From assembly GCA_907163375.1 (NCBI GenBank), contig CAJQUW010011629.1, positions 62,001 to 126,000 on the forward strand: 64,000 nucleotides of DNA, given 5' to 3'. This stretch comes from Prostheceraeus crozeri (taxonomy: Eukaryota > Platyhelminthes > Polycladida > Euryleptidae). The position numbers were made by a program, and so were the translations under genes. Shown here piece by piece: positions 35,001 through 48,203 of the stretch. Every line of letters begins with the position of its first letter. Position 1 is the stretch's first letter. Below the pieces are notes generated by a model. The model saw only the letters and a list, made by a program, of their open reading frames with translations. It made no database searches and was not told the DNA's origin.

Positions 35001-36900
35001 TGCTCCATTCAAATCAGAAAGGAAAGCATTAACTTACTTTCCGTTTTTCCAGTGTTGTAATTGGTAGATTGTTAGTTACCCGGTGTTCAGCTTTCATCGA
35101 AGAGCCTTTAGATTTGCACTGACTTGATGTAGAATCGATTGTTTCTTTTTTTGAACTTCATTCCAAGTCATTTCCCTCGCTGGGATAAACTCATAGAAAG
35201 AGATGAAAGCGCGCCCACCAATGTTGCGCATTTCACAATAAAAAAATTTGAGGTGGTGCGTGTTTCTGTCTATCCAATAAGGTCACATTGTCTGTCGAAC
35301 CGGCGTCATCAAACGTCAAGCGCAGATATCTAGACATCTCATAGTCATAGTGCTCACGAATATCTTCAAAAGAGATAGTCAGAGCATAGTAAAGTTCGGA
35401 TATATTACGTGTTGCTGCAGGTTGTTTCTGAATAGGCCTATATAATTGTTTGCACTTCACACAATTCTACTATGTCGTTGTGCAAAGAAATATATGCGGA
35501 TGACCTTGAATGCAATGGCATTTGATACTAAGGAGATAAACTAGGACATCCACAAATTTGAAGAAAAATGTTCTATTAATCAGAATTCGAAAAATGTTTC
35601 AGAATTCGAAAAAGTGATAGTAGTTTTTACGTTACATGTTGGAAATTACTTTTCATGTGACCTTGGTTCGAAAGTAAATGTTGACAGTTGATCTGAACTA
35701 CTACCATAGCAACGAGTGATACATAAAATAATCTTAAACGCAACAACTCAATAAAACGTTGAATATTGATACATTCCAAGTGTTATATCTTTCATGTAAA
35801 TTATGCAACTTATCTGACATTTGTCAAGGATCATCATTAAATCTAAACATAAAATGGTTTCTGATCAAAATGCACGATAATCGACCCAATGAAAGATTCA
35901 GATAATTTTGACATAGAAAACACTAAAAGAAGTGCATTAATGATTCATTTGATTTTTCCATTCCATGTCCCATTTCACGTGGAATTGTCCTAATACACAA
36001 TTGACTCTATAAGAAGTCAAGGATTGATATTACTTCCCCATTTGTAATCTGCTCTCGCTGTGAGTATAATGCGTATAGTAGCCCATCGACAGGGCTTACT
36101 TAAAGGTCTTAAGTATTAAGAAGGTATTAAGCTCTTAAAGGTTCATTCACACCGGCGCGTTCAACAAAAATGCCTGTTCTCACCGAGCCGCGTGGCGAAG
36201 GGCGGAAGAGGGGAATGGAGAGGGGGCAGCTACAGATACCATATCGTTATGAACACTTCTTATTGCTAAATGTTTAACATATTCCCATTCCTTGAGTTCC
36301 ATGCATGTTAGGACATGGGGATTGCTATAAACTGCACAATTTTGCGAAAACTAATCATTTGATATTTCACATTTGTGAAGAATAGGGTTTTTAAGGACAC
36401 GCATATCATTTACACATTTTCATGCATAGGGTGACAACAAGGTACAGGTGACAGATCATGAAATAGAATTGATTGATGCACGGATCAACTTTGCCATAAC
36501 TTAGCTCAGACAGTGACCTTTATTGACTTACATCGTCTATTCTATAGCAATCAGGAGTATCACTCTAATGAAGATTATCACATAAAATGAGAACAATAGC
36601 AAATTTCTCATCTTCGTTTCAACTTGCAGCTTTAAACAAGGAGCATGAAATCTAGACAGGAAGAGGTTAAAGTGCCTATCATGTTAAATTGGACTATACA
36701 TAATAGGTCCTAATCATATATTTGTGAATGGCAATTGAAAGTTGCAAATGACACAATTACGAATGTAGTAAGGGTAAGTAAGTAAATACATGTAAAGCAT
36801 ATAATTCATCTGCTGTACAAGGAGGTGAATAGTGATGTTCCTTTTAGAACTAATGAGTCACTACTCTTTGCTGTCCGTCTCGGTAGAAAAAGAAATTGAC
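32077..36900. other. 4.8-kb single-copy stretch without a recognised gene
   Basis: Open frames up to 123 codons (34234-34605) start with non-ATG codons and have no known motif. A degenerate repeat with a period near 147 bp is visible at 32371 and 32518 (ATCGAYRKCTTTCCAAGAT). The octamer TAGGCCTA occurs at 32977, 34334 and 35433. Nothing else stands out. Confidence 0.45.
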
Positions 36901-37230
36901 CAGGGGCTGTATTAATAAAGCTAGCATTTGCTATAGCATTTCCTAGGGGTGGCGCTAGGCAAGTTGCTACTAGGGGTAGTAGCAACTTGAGTTCTGTATT
37001 AATAGAGAAAGCCTAGCGTCAACTCCGGCCCCAGTTAATGCTAGATCAAGTTTCATTGACGTGCCGATTCAGCGCGCAGATGCATTCACCACCTGCTCTC
37101 ACGCCCGGCAATCGAGTCATAGAAATCTGGCAATTTGACGCACATTCCGAGTGAAAATAATGTTGAAGCGCGTACGTTCAGTGTTAACAATACAAGTGTG
37201 AATGTCGGAGATCAAAGCAGTTTCCTTCAT

Positions 37231-37761
37231 TCCCGCCCATAGAAATAGATTGTTGTTTATCTGAAACTGACTAGAATGGAAATTGACTCAAGGTCGCGGC
37301 ACATCCGGGGGAACTAAGTTGGGGCATGAACCACCAATGAAAAGCTTAGAATCGCACATGTGACTGATTCTAACCCAATCATACAGCCGTTGACAAGTGT
37401 ATCGAAGTGAAAATGCGTGCGATTTTTGTGCCACTATTGTGTATTGCATGAAGCTTTACTTCCATTCTAGAGGTTTTATTGTTATCAATTTCTACGTTCC
37501 CGCCCATAGAAATGAACTGTTTATCTGAAGTTCGCTAGAATGGAAATTGACTCAAGGTCGCGGCACATCCGGGGGAACTAAGTTGGGGCATGAAGAACCA
37601 ATTAAAAGCTTCGATTTACTCATGTGACTGATTCTAACCCAATGATACAGCAGTTGGCAGGTGCATCTAAGTGAAAATGCGTGCGATTTATGTGCCGTTA
37701 TTGTGCATTGCATGAAGCTTAATTTCCATTCTAGAGGTTTTATTGTTGTCAATTTCTATGT
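37231..37761. repeat. Two-unit tandem repeat of about 265 bp
   Basis: Units start at 37231 and 37498, each opening TCCCGCCCATAGAAAT and containing GGTCGCGGCACATCCGGGGG; a third TCCCGCC at 37762 begins the following sequence. Units differ at roughly one base in ten. The related segment near 450 in block A lacks this insert. Confidence 0.85.
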
Positions 37762-37898
37762 TCCCGCCTGTTGACACTTATCATTCAGAGAAGGTAAAAC
37801 ATCATTGATTGTGGCATACGGGAGGTAATTGGTCATAGTAGCTTTTGGTCAAGGCTACTAAGATAAAACATCAAAATGATGACTGCCTTGCTAATTAA

Positions 37899-40864
37899 CC
37901 CATATTAACTCAAAATTGATTTTTTTATTTTCTTTCTGAAAATTGCCTTTTTCTACTTTGATTAATCACCAATGCGACATTATTTATGAAAATAATCAAG
38001 GTTATAAGTAATTATATACGATTTAGTAAACGTCCCTTTATAGGGACACTGGGTACGAATGGGTACTGGTATTCCGCATAAGACATATATAACATATGAT
38101 TTTTTCTTTTCGTTTTTATTAAATTTACACTTCTTCATCAAGTCAAGGATTGATGCAGTGATCGATTGTTCACTTTTACAACATTTAAATCAAAAGTCAT
38201 TGATGGAAGGTTTGCAAACATTCAAGGTGGAGAGGCGCTTGGCACTTCATGCAACGTCTGTAAGTTTTCTTCCCACAATAGGCGCATCTTCTTTGTGTAC
38301 TTTCTGAGATGATGAAATGCCTTTTCCATCACGTCTAATCTCACCTGGGACTTTATTATCCAAGCGTGCAATCTTTCGTGCTACTGGTGAATTTTCATTT
38401 GAAGCTGAATACCGTCGCAAGTAGACATCAACAATCTCTCGTCTGAAAGACAGTTGATCCAATTTTTCTGAACTGTTTTTTCTATGTAATAGCCAGGCAT
38501 TTTGCAATGCCACATCTAAGCAATGCGCAAAGAAAGGCCACCACCATTTCTTTGTCCTGATGTTTATTCGATAGCAAGAGACACTTTGATCCATACGATC
38601 GACCCCTCCCATAGCTTTGTTATACGCTTGTACGATGCGTGGTTGCTCAACCTGCATGAATTTCTTTTCTTTCATTGACCACCTTTTGGCGCTACTCAAA
38701 GGGAAGACACCGTGTATGTTGGATACCAGTGTAACAACGCTGTTATCATTCCAACTTACAGTTATGATTTCATTTTGTCGATCGTAGCGGTAATCAAATG
38801 CTCCTCTCGGTTGTTTACTTAATTCTTTGGAAGAGGAAATCGAACATTTTTGAAGCCGATTACCTCTGATTGTCCCTGTTGCTCCGAATCCTTCTTCGGC
38901 TAAATCAGAAACAAGACGTAATGACGTAAAAAAATTGTCGAATGTCACACAAAAGGGGAGGTGGCTTGGAAGCGAATCAAGAAGATTGGTGACCACGCTA
39001 TAACCTAATCCAAGATTTTTGTCATACGTTGATTTACTGCCTTGATACGGATCGAATTGTATTACATAGCCTCCACTGGTAGCCAACACCCATGTTTTGA
39101 AACCAAATCGAATGGGCTTATTCCTTATACATTGTTTGTTGCCATGACGTCCAAAATATGGAGTCATCGACTCGTCAATTGATAATTCTTGTTCATTTGG
39201 CTGGATTTTCAAGCATCTCTCATTCATTTTGTCAAGTAGAGGACGAACTTTCGAAAACCGGTCGTCCGAAGATAAATGGTCATTGTCTGCCAAATGTAGA
39301 TATCGAATGATTTCATCAAAACGATTTCTGGACATTGCCTTTGATACAGCTTCGTTGTGAACATCAGACTTTAACTCCCAATACATTTTCCTTCTAGGAA
39401 GAGGAACGTATCCAGAAATGATAAGAATTGCCAAAACTAAGCGTATCTCATTTGATGCCACTTGAAAATTATGTTTTCCATTACTAACAGCATACCTTGT
39501 AGTTTCTTCCATTATCATAGAAATAACATCGTCATCAAAAATTTTTTCAAATATCGTGCTAGGGGAATCGGATTCATTAATCAGTGATGGCATATCGTTT
39601 GTCCAACTTCTTTGAGTAGATAAATTCGTCGGAATATCTTCCTTTCTCCATCGAGATGATATAATTCTGCTGCACTCTCGATTTCGGTATTTGGCAAATC
39701 GTGATTTTGGTTGATTTGAGGCATCCGCAATTGATAACTCATCTTCCTGAAATGTAAAGAAGATGAATGAAGATGCTTGTCATCATTTTGCATTCGATTG
39801 ACGTTTTACCTTACAGAAACTAAGATAATTCCATATCTAATGAAAAGATTATGATTATAGTAACATATCATTAAAGCGCTAGTGTAGACTAATAAGCTTC
39901 AAACTAATGAGAGCGATACAGAAATTAACAGTAGCCTACTTTGGAAAGTAAATTAATTAAACCAGATGTAAACTGTCCAACTATCAAGCCTACAGCCTAT
40001 TTTGATAATGGATAGCTATTCATTCAATCGTCGGTTAACCGCCATTGAGATATTACTAATATGTAGCCAATATGTTTATATACAACATTTATAGGCCTAC
40101 CCCTACCTATAGGTAAAATATTAATCTTGCTATTGACTGGCACATTTAATGTAGATACTAACCTTCTACTACATACAGTTCATTGCGATTATCATAGCAT
40201 ACCCTGAGAACAATTATTTAGATGAAATTAAAACTTACCGTTTTCGACTTTTGGTTCTTGTCTTTTTGGACGCCATTTCTTGATTTCGCATAGATTAGAC
40301 TGCATGAATTCAAATTCCATGAGATTTAAACAAAAACTAACTGAAATAATTTTACAAAACATAACTAAATTTAGAAAAAATGAAAGGAACATGTGTACCA
40401 CAACATATAAAATGAGTCAGAAGTTTATTCAAATGACGTTCTGAATGTTTTCATTTTTCAATGTCACGGGGGTCATTCGTACCCAACGTCCCTAAATCGG
40501 GACGGTTACATAATCGATTATTTCTCCAAACAGATAAATTATTTTGCAATCATATTTTGACTGTATCACAACAATGCATCAAACAACTAAGGATTATCAC
40601 ATTTCTAGAAGTTAAGTATAATGGGTCATGTAAATGAGTATTAGAAAATATTTTTTTATTTTTTTACTAATAAATCTTAAAAATACAGAACTCTATCATC
40701 TGAGTAGTAGTACAGATAATATTCAAGACAAATCCATGTATATTATTAATATATTTGGTAAATAGCTTCCAGTTAATCTCTAAGTTTGTTCATTAATGTT
40801 ATATTTTGACGTTGACAGTCGAAAGATTAAGCGTCCCTTTTTAGGGACAGTGGTATAATATGGG
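37899..40864 (-). mobile_element. Complete piggyBac-family element 1
   Basis: Bounded by TTAA on both sides (37895-37898, 40865-40868) with 9-bp terminal repeats CCCATATTA, as piggyBac integrates. A palindrome CGTCCCTTTATAGGGAC or a near copy lies at 38031, 40487 and 40832, and GGGTACGAATG is inverted at 38051 and 40474, forming internal inverted repeats. The sequences on the two sides join smoothly to match bases 480-570 of block A, which proves an insertion. Confidence 0.88.
38247..39746 (-). CDS. piggyBac transposase 1
   Basis: Open for 499 codons from an AG acceptor (TTTACATTTCAG) at 39746 down to 38247. The DDE_Tnp_1_7 fold is complete: RFDEIIRYLHLADN, LSIDESMTPYFGRHG (first Asp), CVTFDNFFTS (second) and AYNKAMGGVDRMDQ (third), then the RTKKWWWPFF helix. 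The C-terminal zinc domain (CAYCGKK, CMKCQAPLHLECLQ) is present but in another frame after about 38300, so this copy has one late frameshift and ends instead in IVGRKLTDVA. A possible first exon MASKKTRTKSRKR with a GTAAGT donor lies at 40276-40239, but its phase does not fit exon 2 directly; an extra exon may be missing. Confidence 0.85.
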   Translation of the reverse strand, partial: EDELSIADASNQPKSRFAKYRNRECSRIISSRWRKEDIPTNLSTQRSWTNDMPSLINESDSPSTIFEKIFDDDVISMIMEETTRYAVSNGKHNFQVASNEIRLVLAILIISGYVPLPRRKMYWELKSDVHNEAVSKAMSRNRFDEIIRYLHLADNDHLSSDDRFSKVRPLLDKMNERCLKIQPNEQELSIDESMTPYFGRHGNKQCIRNKPIRFGFKTWVLATSGGYVIQFDPYQGSKSTYDKNLGLGYSVVTNLLDSLPSHLPFCVTFDNFFTSLRLVSDLAEEGFGATGTIRGNRLQKCSISSSKELSKQPRGAFDYRYDRQNEIITVSWNDNSVVTLVSNIHGVFPLSSAKRWSMKEKKFMQVEQPRIVQAYNKAMGGVDRMDQSVSCYRINIRTKKWWWPFFAHCLDVALQNAWLLHRKNSSEKLDQLSFRREIVDVYLRRYSASNENSPVARKIARLDNKVPGEIRRDGKGISSSQKVHKEDAPIVGRKLTDVA

Positions 40865-43100
40865 TTAATGAACGATTGTTAAATAGTTTAATACATGAAA
40901 TGGGCCTCATTTCAATCGACATCATCTCCCGATCTTCAATATGACATCAGAATGAACTAATTTTGAAATTTAAGAAAAAAGAATACATTCCTTACACTAA
41001 ATGAATATGATGACGTCCTTGGCTTTCAGTGTTAAACGTCCTACACAATAGAGTGAAATGAGAGGCGAATTTCGGCAGTGAACTATTTGCGGTTGAAAGG
41101 ATAAAATTAAGAATTTTATCCACTTGACATCTCCGCACGTGCATTGAACTCCCAATTATGATTACTAAAATAGCGAACCTGAATTAACTCAACAGAATTT
41201 TAAAACAGTTTGCTGGATTATGAGCAGGCCGAACAGCAGCGAAAATGTGGAATATAGAAATCTGTCAATTAGACGCTCACTTCGAGAGAAAACTTGTACA
41301 TGCACGCGCGTTCGGCGTTAACAATAGAAGGCTGATTGTCGTAGATGAAATCGATTATCGTCTCTCCCGCCCGACTGTTGACACTTATCATTCAGAGAAG
41401 ATAAAACATCAAATATTATATAAATCCTTGCTTATGAATAATGGTTGAATAATTCGATGCATGAAGTGGGACTCATTCAATCGTTATGATCTTCCGATCA
41501 TTAATGTAACATAATAAGTAGCTAAATTTGAAAGTATAGAAGCAGTGTAGAATACATTTCTAATAATATGTTGCGGTATTTCTATTCTTTCGCATCCCCA
41601 CATTTTTCAAGCTTTCCAAAATCATCAAATTTCGCCAAAGTTAGTCACATCGGGTTAGAATAGACTTGATCTGTCACTGAGTGACACTACAACACGACTG
41701 AGAAGTCTTACTTGAACCCTAGGATGAAGGATTGGTCCCCTGGATACTCAGTTAAAATACAAGGTACAGCTGTGATCATGAACTTCGTGTGATTGTCTAC
41801 GAGCAGTTGTCTAATTCTGAGACTGTAAATGTTCTACAAGTCTTATACAAGATAAGAGGAGTTTTACACAGTCAATGCTATGCGACGTTAGTGAGACTGT
41901 CCGTAGGAGCAAGAGAAGATCGTTGACGATGCAACACCTCTGAGTGTCAACAACAGAAATGTGGGGGGGGGCTAAATAATAGAAGTACCTATGTTGCCAA
42001 GACACTGACACAACATGACGTCCCTCCTGCCGCCCACGATGGAGCAATGACAGTCCAACTCAATCTGTAGTCTCAGTCTCATTATTTTGGCAAGTATTGG
42101 AAAGTAATTCTTAACAATTAACATCTAAGCGTAGTGGGATCCTCTCATGCCATGATTGCTCTACTTAAAATCTGAAAATGAAATATCAGAAAATAAATTC
42201 CTCATATTGTCTGACTTATTACATTATGAACAAGTCACTCCATATAAATAATATATGATATTTTATTGTAATTCCTATTTTGAACATTTTGATCAAATTA
42301 TCAGCAGTGTCGGATGTATTGATTGGGAGTTTTCTTCTTTACTTTCGGAATTGCCTCTATTATTCTGAATTTTTTTCTAAAGCTTTCTGGAGAGAAAAAT
42401 GTTTGTCAATTTATCGCCAATACATCTTGATTCTTATCAGGCTACTGAGATAAAAAAATACAATTCGATTACTTAGCAATTTTAAGCACACTATTTCATC
42501 ACAATTTCATTATCATTCAAATTTATCAACGATGATGAAGGTCAAGTCAGTAAATTTAAAAACCATGAAAATCACGGAATATTAACACCGTTGCATTACT
42601 TCATACGTAAGCAATTAGTATCAACGATAATCTATTTTGTTGTCATTAAGTGAAATTCATGAATAGGAATATTGGTTGTCTAAATGTTGAAAATAGCTAT
42701 CCATTTAATTTATCAGGACGTCTAGTGCAAAAGTGGAATGCATAAAGAGAATGTGTTGCTTAAATTCCATTTTAGCGCAAAATTGATTCAGTTATAGAAT
42801 CACTTTTATAATTCCAATTTATGATTCGATATGTTTATTCAAATTAGAAAAATCATCAACCATCTTGAAGCTAATGCACTCAACATTACTATGCTGCAAA
42901 CATCACATTAGATATCCTTCAATATTGCGCTTAAATATTCAATCTAGCATCATCTCTAGCAAGGTCTCAACCTTGCTAGGGATTTTGTCAGCTTTTGGAC
43001 ATAGCGCTAGGGTAGTGCTAGGCTAGCACTAGGATAGTTACTATCTTTATCAATACGACAGCCTACCGCTAGGTCTCAGACATAGTGATACCCTAACGCT

Positions 43101-44709
43101 CAGAGTTGGAAATTAATTCCGATCCGGAATTAATTCCATTTTTCATCGGAATTGGGATTGGAATTGGAATTGACAATATATTTAAATCTACTGGAATTGG
43201 AATTGGAATTGACCTTGATAAACCTCAATTCCACTTTTTCGATAGACCTGTGATAAATCTATTTGTACAAAAATTGAAATTACAGTACTCGGTCGCTGTG
43301 TTAACTGCACGCAGAGATAAGAGAGAGATAGATTGACAGAGGTAGCTTTATTCTATAGTTGGTGTTTTCTGTGACTTCGATGGGCCTACACCCCCGGACA
43401 ATGTTATTTTAGCGATTAAGCAGACAATGAAAAGACAATCATCTTTGTTCAATCTGTTATTCAGTCATTTATCAAGAAAGATAATTAATCAAAATATAGC
43501 AATTTTTGAATTTAGCTCTTGATAGGATAAGCACAAAAATTGGAGATTAACTTAATTGTTGTACACGCGAAAAGCAATTGGTTTGGATTAACAGTGCATT
43601 AAAGAGCAGCAACTCTGTCAGTTCAAATCATAATATAGACAGTGTCAACAAATTATTCTAATAATTAATTATTCAATTACATGAACTACTATTCAACTTA
43701 CAATCACAACATTTAACAATATTAATTTTTAAGACTATAGTTATATAGATACGATACGCAACGATAAAAGAAAAACTTAACACTTGCAGTTCACTTTCTT
43801 AATGTCAAATTCATTTCAATTCGATCGGACTCACTTATACCAAAATAATATCATAAACATCAGTGTCACTTATACCGTCAATCTTCAATCGCGTTCGCTG
43901 ATGTGTTGCCGTATATACGCTGCTGTGTTGTTGTTAGCTGGCAGGCTGTTGTTGTTGTTACTTCTGTAGTTACATTACACCGCGAGAGCCCGGAGTTCTT
44001 CTAACTGCTATTCTAATTTATACAAATTTTTGAGACTTGACGATAAAGCCACGTCCTTCTGAAAATTGAAAGAGTTTCCTTTAATTCTTGCTCGTTAGCT
44101 TTCAACCCGACAACATTTCGTTCTTATCACGGAATTTTTAATCTCCTTTTTTAACATGGACCATTAATCAGACTTCATGATATCATTTTTATCGTCGTTT
44201 TTTCTTTCATCAACAGTCATGTTATTCGCACACTGAATTTCTTTCTTCTGTCAGTTTTTTAATAGATTTATTCGCATCTCATCTCTCTCTCTCTCAGCGT
44301 TTGATTCTTTGCTGACCGTTAACTTTCTTTTTTCACGAGATAATCTCGTGAATACTCATTTACGAAACGAAAATGTCGTAGGCTGACCGGTTACATATAT
44401 ACATGTACACAAGAAATATGAACTATGAACATAAAAACGCACATAGGAACGACGCAGGGATCGGCACACAGGAACAAAGAGGATAGGATAAGGGCACATG
44501 GGTTAGATTGAAACGAACAAACGTTAGATACATTAACATAAGACACTGTACGCGACATGCAATTATCGGAATTGAATCTTATTATGGAATTGGAATTGAA
44601 TTGAACTGTTTCGACTGGAATTGGAATTGGATTTGGAATTGAAATTTCTGCTCCGGAATTGGAAATGGAATTGGAATTAAAAAATTTCAGTGGAATTGTT
44701 CCAGCTCTG
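43101..44709. mobile_element. Non-autonomous hAT-like element with GGAATT hexamers (block B)
   Basis: Counterpart of 2181-3795, same ends and target duplication (CTAACGCT / CTAGCGCT at 44710-44717). One GGAATT unit is missing near 44625, a slippage difference. Confidence 0.75.
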
Positions 44710-45140
44710 CTAGCGCTACCCTTTTGCTACCTTCATTAATACGAAAGTTGCTGCTAGGCTAGCACTAGGGTAGAGCTAGGCTAGTGCTAGGCTAGTGCTA
44801 TCTCTATTAATACGACCCCAGATGTCACTGTACAGGCGACAAGTTGTGTAGCACATGATTTGAATGAAAATTTGACTTTGTTCAAAAGTTTCATGGAAAG
44901 AGTACTCCATCGCTCCGCAAGAGGTTCAAGACATTAGGATTTGCAGTCTTTACCACATAGAATTCTATGAAACATATTTTGAAAGCGATCTATCCGTTGA
45001 ACGTTGCTTGTGCTCATTCAAATTAAAGAGGAAGCGTAGTGCTTTACTGAGCGGACAAATGAATTATGCGCAAGTTTCATATTCGTGAAGCTCAAAAATA
45101 TCGTAAGACACGAAGAAGGTTCAATCGACGCGAAGAAACA

Positions 45141-45725
45141 CGAATGAACCCAGCTCTCTGATTGAAAGTCACCCTAGTACGGATAGAACGTCAACTTCAA
45201 CAACATTTTCCAAAGTAACATGCAACTTGATGCTGCCCTTTGAAATGATTAGCAACTCGCATTTCTTTGGGTCAAATCTGAAGTTCTATCCATTCAAGCA
45301 TTTTCTGGTGAGCTCTATGCACATGTTGGTTACCGACAGTTTGTTGGAAAAGTGGCAGACACAGTGTTACATAATGTCGTCTGAGTATATTCCCATATGA
45401 CAGTTTTACCTTTCACTTCAACTTTAGCTGGTGTGAGAGCAAATAAGAATTGACCCAAGATTGAGCCTTGAGGTACACCTGATGTAACCTTAGTTGCCGT
45501 GCTACAAATGGCTCCAACTCTAATATATTGATAACTGTCGGTAAGATAGCCAGAAATGAATTTGACAAGCATCGAAGGACACCGACATTCGATTAATTTT
45601 TCCACTATGAAATCACTTCGAAGTTTCTCAAAGACATTTGAAAATTCATATGCGATTGGCATGGCCCCTGTACTCATTGGATCGTTATGGTGTACTGCGT
45701 CAAGATCTCGTGTAAGGATATTCAC
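45141..45725 (-). mobile_element. LINE reverse-transcriptase fragment (block B)
   Basis: Counterpart of 4225-4809 with the same lost active site; a few substitutions, for example TPAKVEV for TTAKVEV. Confidence 0.8.
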
Positions 45726-47804
45726 GGATTAAAGGAATCCTAACTTCTAAGAGCGTGCCATGACTCACACGTGCCTCAACGATCGAAATTTTGATTTCTA
45801 CGTAGTCAGTTAATGTTGTTCTTCATTTGATCTGCATAGAGCTAGATTCTCATTCAAACATGTCTGTTTATTTACATAGAAACCTACAAAAATGCTTTCT
45901 TAAATGGTCATGAATGGAATGCACCCTTTCGTGCCTCACACACGCTATTAGAGTGCGAAATACATTTTGCGCTGTAATTAAATATACTTTTGGAAATGAC
46001 TAAATATGATTGTCGACCAAAGTATTGCACGAAATGGAGCAGTCAGACTTTATTGACTGATACGTAAGGTGTAATAAAAATATCCATTTTCTTCGTAATT
46101 TTCAATCAGCAATATACGTGCACGATATCAGTGTGCGTGTGCACAAAGGATTTAAGATATCATGATTCCAGGTATTGGGTTGATATCATGATTCCAGGTA
46201 TTGGGTTGACCTTCCTGTTGGTAATTGATTTCTCACTGTCTACTGTCTCTACCGCTTCTGCCATCACTTGTCTTGAAATTACTTTTCCTATATACACTTA
46301 CAGTTTCAGTCAGCTTGCAGCTACAATCAAGGAAATTGAACAGTATAGCAAGACGGCCCCACTTACCGCTGATGTCAATGATGCTCATTATCAATCCTAA
46401 CATTGAGAAGTCAGACAAATGCACTTCACTCATTAATTCTGATGAAAACATCAAATGCATTTCCTTTTCCGAGTTTAATCTGTGATTACAGACGGCGCTT
46501 GCCAAATTGAAATGTATTCTTTCTCGACCAGTTTGCACGATGATATCGATATGAGCGGCAAGCAGTCAATCTCCATTCATATTTTGGGAAGAAATTATTA
46601 AATGCTGCTGCATCAAAGTATTTGACGACATGCTTTTCTTCAACAAAATGGAGCTGAAATATGTATAAAAATGAGAAAATTGAGCTCTAAGTTCACTTTA
46701 TGATGTTAGATTGTAATTGTAATCAGTTTAATTTTGGTTTGAAATTTTGTCAATGCTTGGTATACAGAAGACGCGAGCATTGTATTTCTAATGATGAGGC
46801 AGAGAGTCTCTACCGTAATCCCTTTCCAAGACGCTATTCCTTGTCATGGAAATCATGTCAGCTATTTTCGCTCCAATCATTATATAGCGAGAATTCATTT
46901 GCAACATTTCATGGACTCTCTCACTTGAAAAAGAGCTCATCATCGAACTTTTCTGTCATTTTAAAACCTAGAATGTGCTATCTTACCGGAATTATTAATT
47001 CGAGTAATGAACAAAGTTCAATGGGTTGTCGTCAATATCTCTTGCCCACGCTCTTCCGATGTATGTTCTCTGCCTATCTATTGACAGCAACTCCCTTTGT
47101 AATTTGATATTATCAGCGACGTGAGACTTTGTTCACCAAATCAAATTCTATATTGCAAATGCCAAATTTTACAGAAGCAATGCCAAATTTTCGTATAGAA
47201 CAGAGGAAATGCACTATGAAAGGCACTATAAAGTTGTACGCAGTGATCAAGGAGAGATTTCATGTAATTTATAGTTTGAAGGAAAGTATATCAAAAAAGC
47301 CGTCCCCTATCGACCTCAAATGGTTCATCAAACACACTTCAGCATTTCATTTGCCAGAATAACACAATGATAAAAACGAAAACAATATTAGAAGAAATAC
47401 AACTCAATCAAAGTATGTTAGTCTACTTAGTACATGTAAGTGGAACAACATGGGATCATTTTCACATGTAGCATTCGAAATTGATAACTGCTTTGTCTTC
47501 TTAGATAATTTTACATTTTCATATCTATTTATAGATATTTTTGGATATTTTTAAATATTCTATGATGAAGTCACCTTTGATGTCTATTTCCGTCATTACT
47601 GATGTGCATCCGTCAGTACTGATGTCCTTTTGCATTGGATGCATAAGAGGAAATTTTGAGTTATTTATGACAAAACGACATTACTGGTGTCAAGTCTCAT
47701 AAATAGTATGATATCTGTGTTGTTCTCTATGTATCATGTAATCCTGACCGCAATGATCTTACCACAGAATCATATCACAATGCATCTGTGAGCACGTTTA
47801 AGTT

Positions 47805-47820
47805 CGGACAGCAATGATGA
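47805..47820. other. Deletion junction replacing the recombinase gene
   Basis: Sequence runs AAGTTCG then GACAGCAAT then GATGAAGTCGTTC, whereas the other cores have 1.7 kb between AAGTTCG and GATGAAAGTCGTTC. The short GACAGCAAT is in neither flank, like filler at an end-joining repair; it does not look like a clean excision. Confidence 0.8.
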
Positions 47821-48124
47821 AGTCGTTCATATATCTTCAAATCCAAATTATACGTCCTTAATTGCATAATTAAGGCCGTCTAATTTGCTATGTAATGCCA
47901 ATGAGGTAGGAACATTTCACCGTCCATCTTCGCATTCCCAGTGAAAATGACATTGAGATGATTCCTGTGGTTAACAATTTGGACTCGTAGATATCTCAAG
48001 CTTTACATACTTCAATGTTCTGAGCTGTATGGGCTATATAGAAAATTATCATAGATTTGAGTCTTTTGCAGATCAAAATATAGGATTTTTGATGTCATAG
48101 ATTTTAGGTTCAGTAACAATGCAT

Positions 48125-48203
48125 ATATTACCTTTCAAATGATTAGCCTAAATCGTCTGGCGCTACGCGCCGACGATTTAGGCTGTCATTTGAAAGATAA
48201 TAT
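48125..48203. repeat. 79-nt palindrome abutting Tc1 (core 3)
   Basis: Counterpart of 8904-8982. The preceding CAAATTATACG hairpin also survives in this core (from about 47845); the two upstream hairpins are gone with the recombinase. Confidence 0.86.

Larger units (their letters stand above)
36901..44821. mobile_element. CTAGG-rich hAT-like composite element (block B copy)
   Basis: Left end CAGGGGCTGTATTAATAAAG, right end the inverse of CTGGGGTCGTATTAATAGAG. Both ends continue into CTAGC/CTAGG-rich subterminal repeats. The interior is interrupted by a piggyBac (37899-40864) and a hAT-like element (43101-44709); without them it would be about 3.3 kb. A segment near its left side (37110-37230, continued at 37762-37895 and 40869-40918) is a diverged copy of the segment at 41230-41490. 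No transposase of its own, and no clear 8-bp target duplication, so hAT is only a suggestion. Confidence 0.5.
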
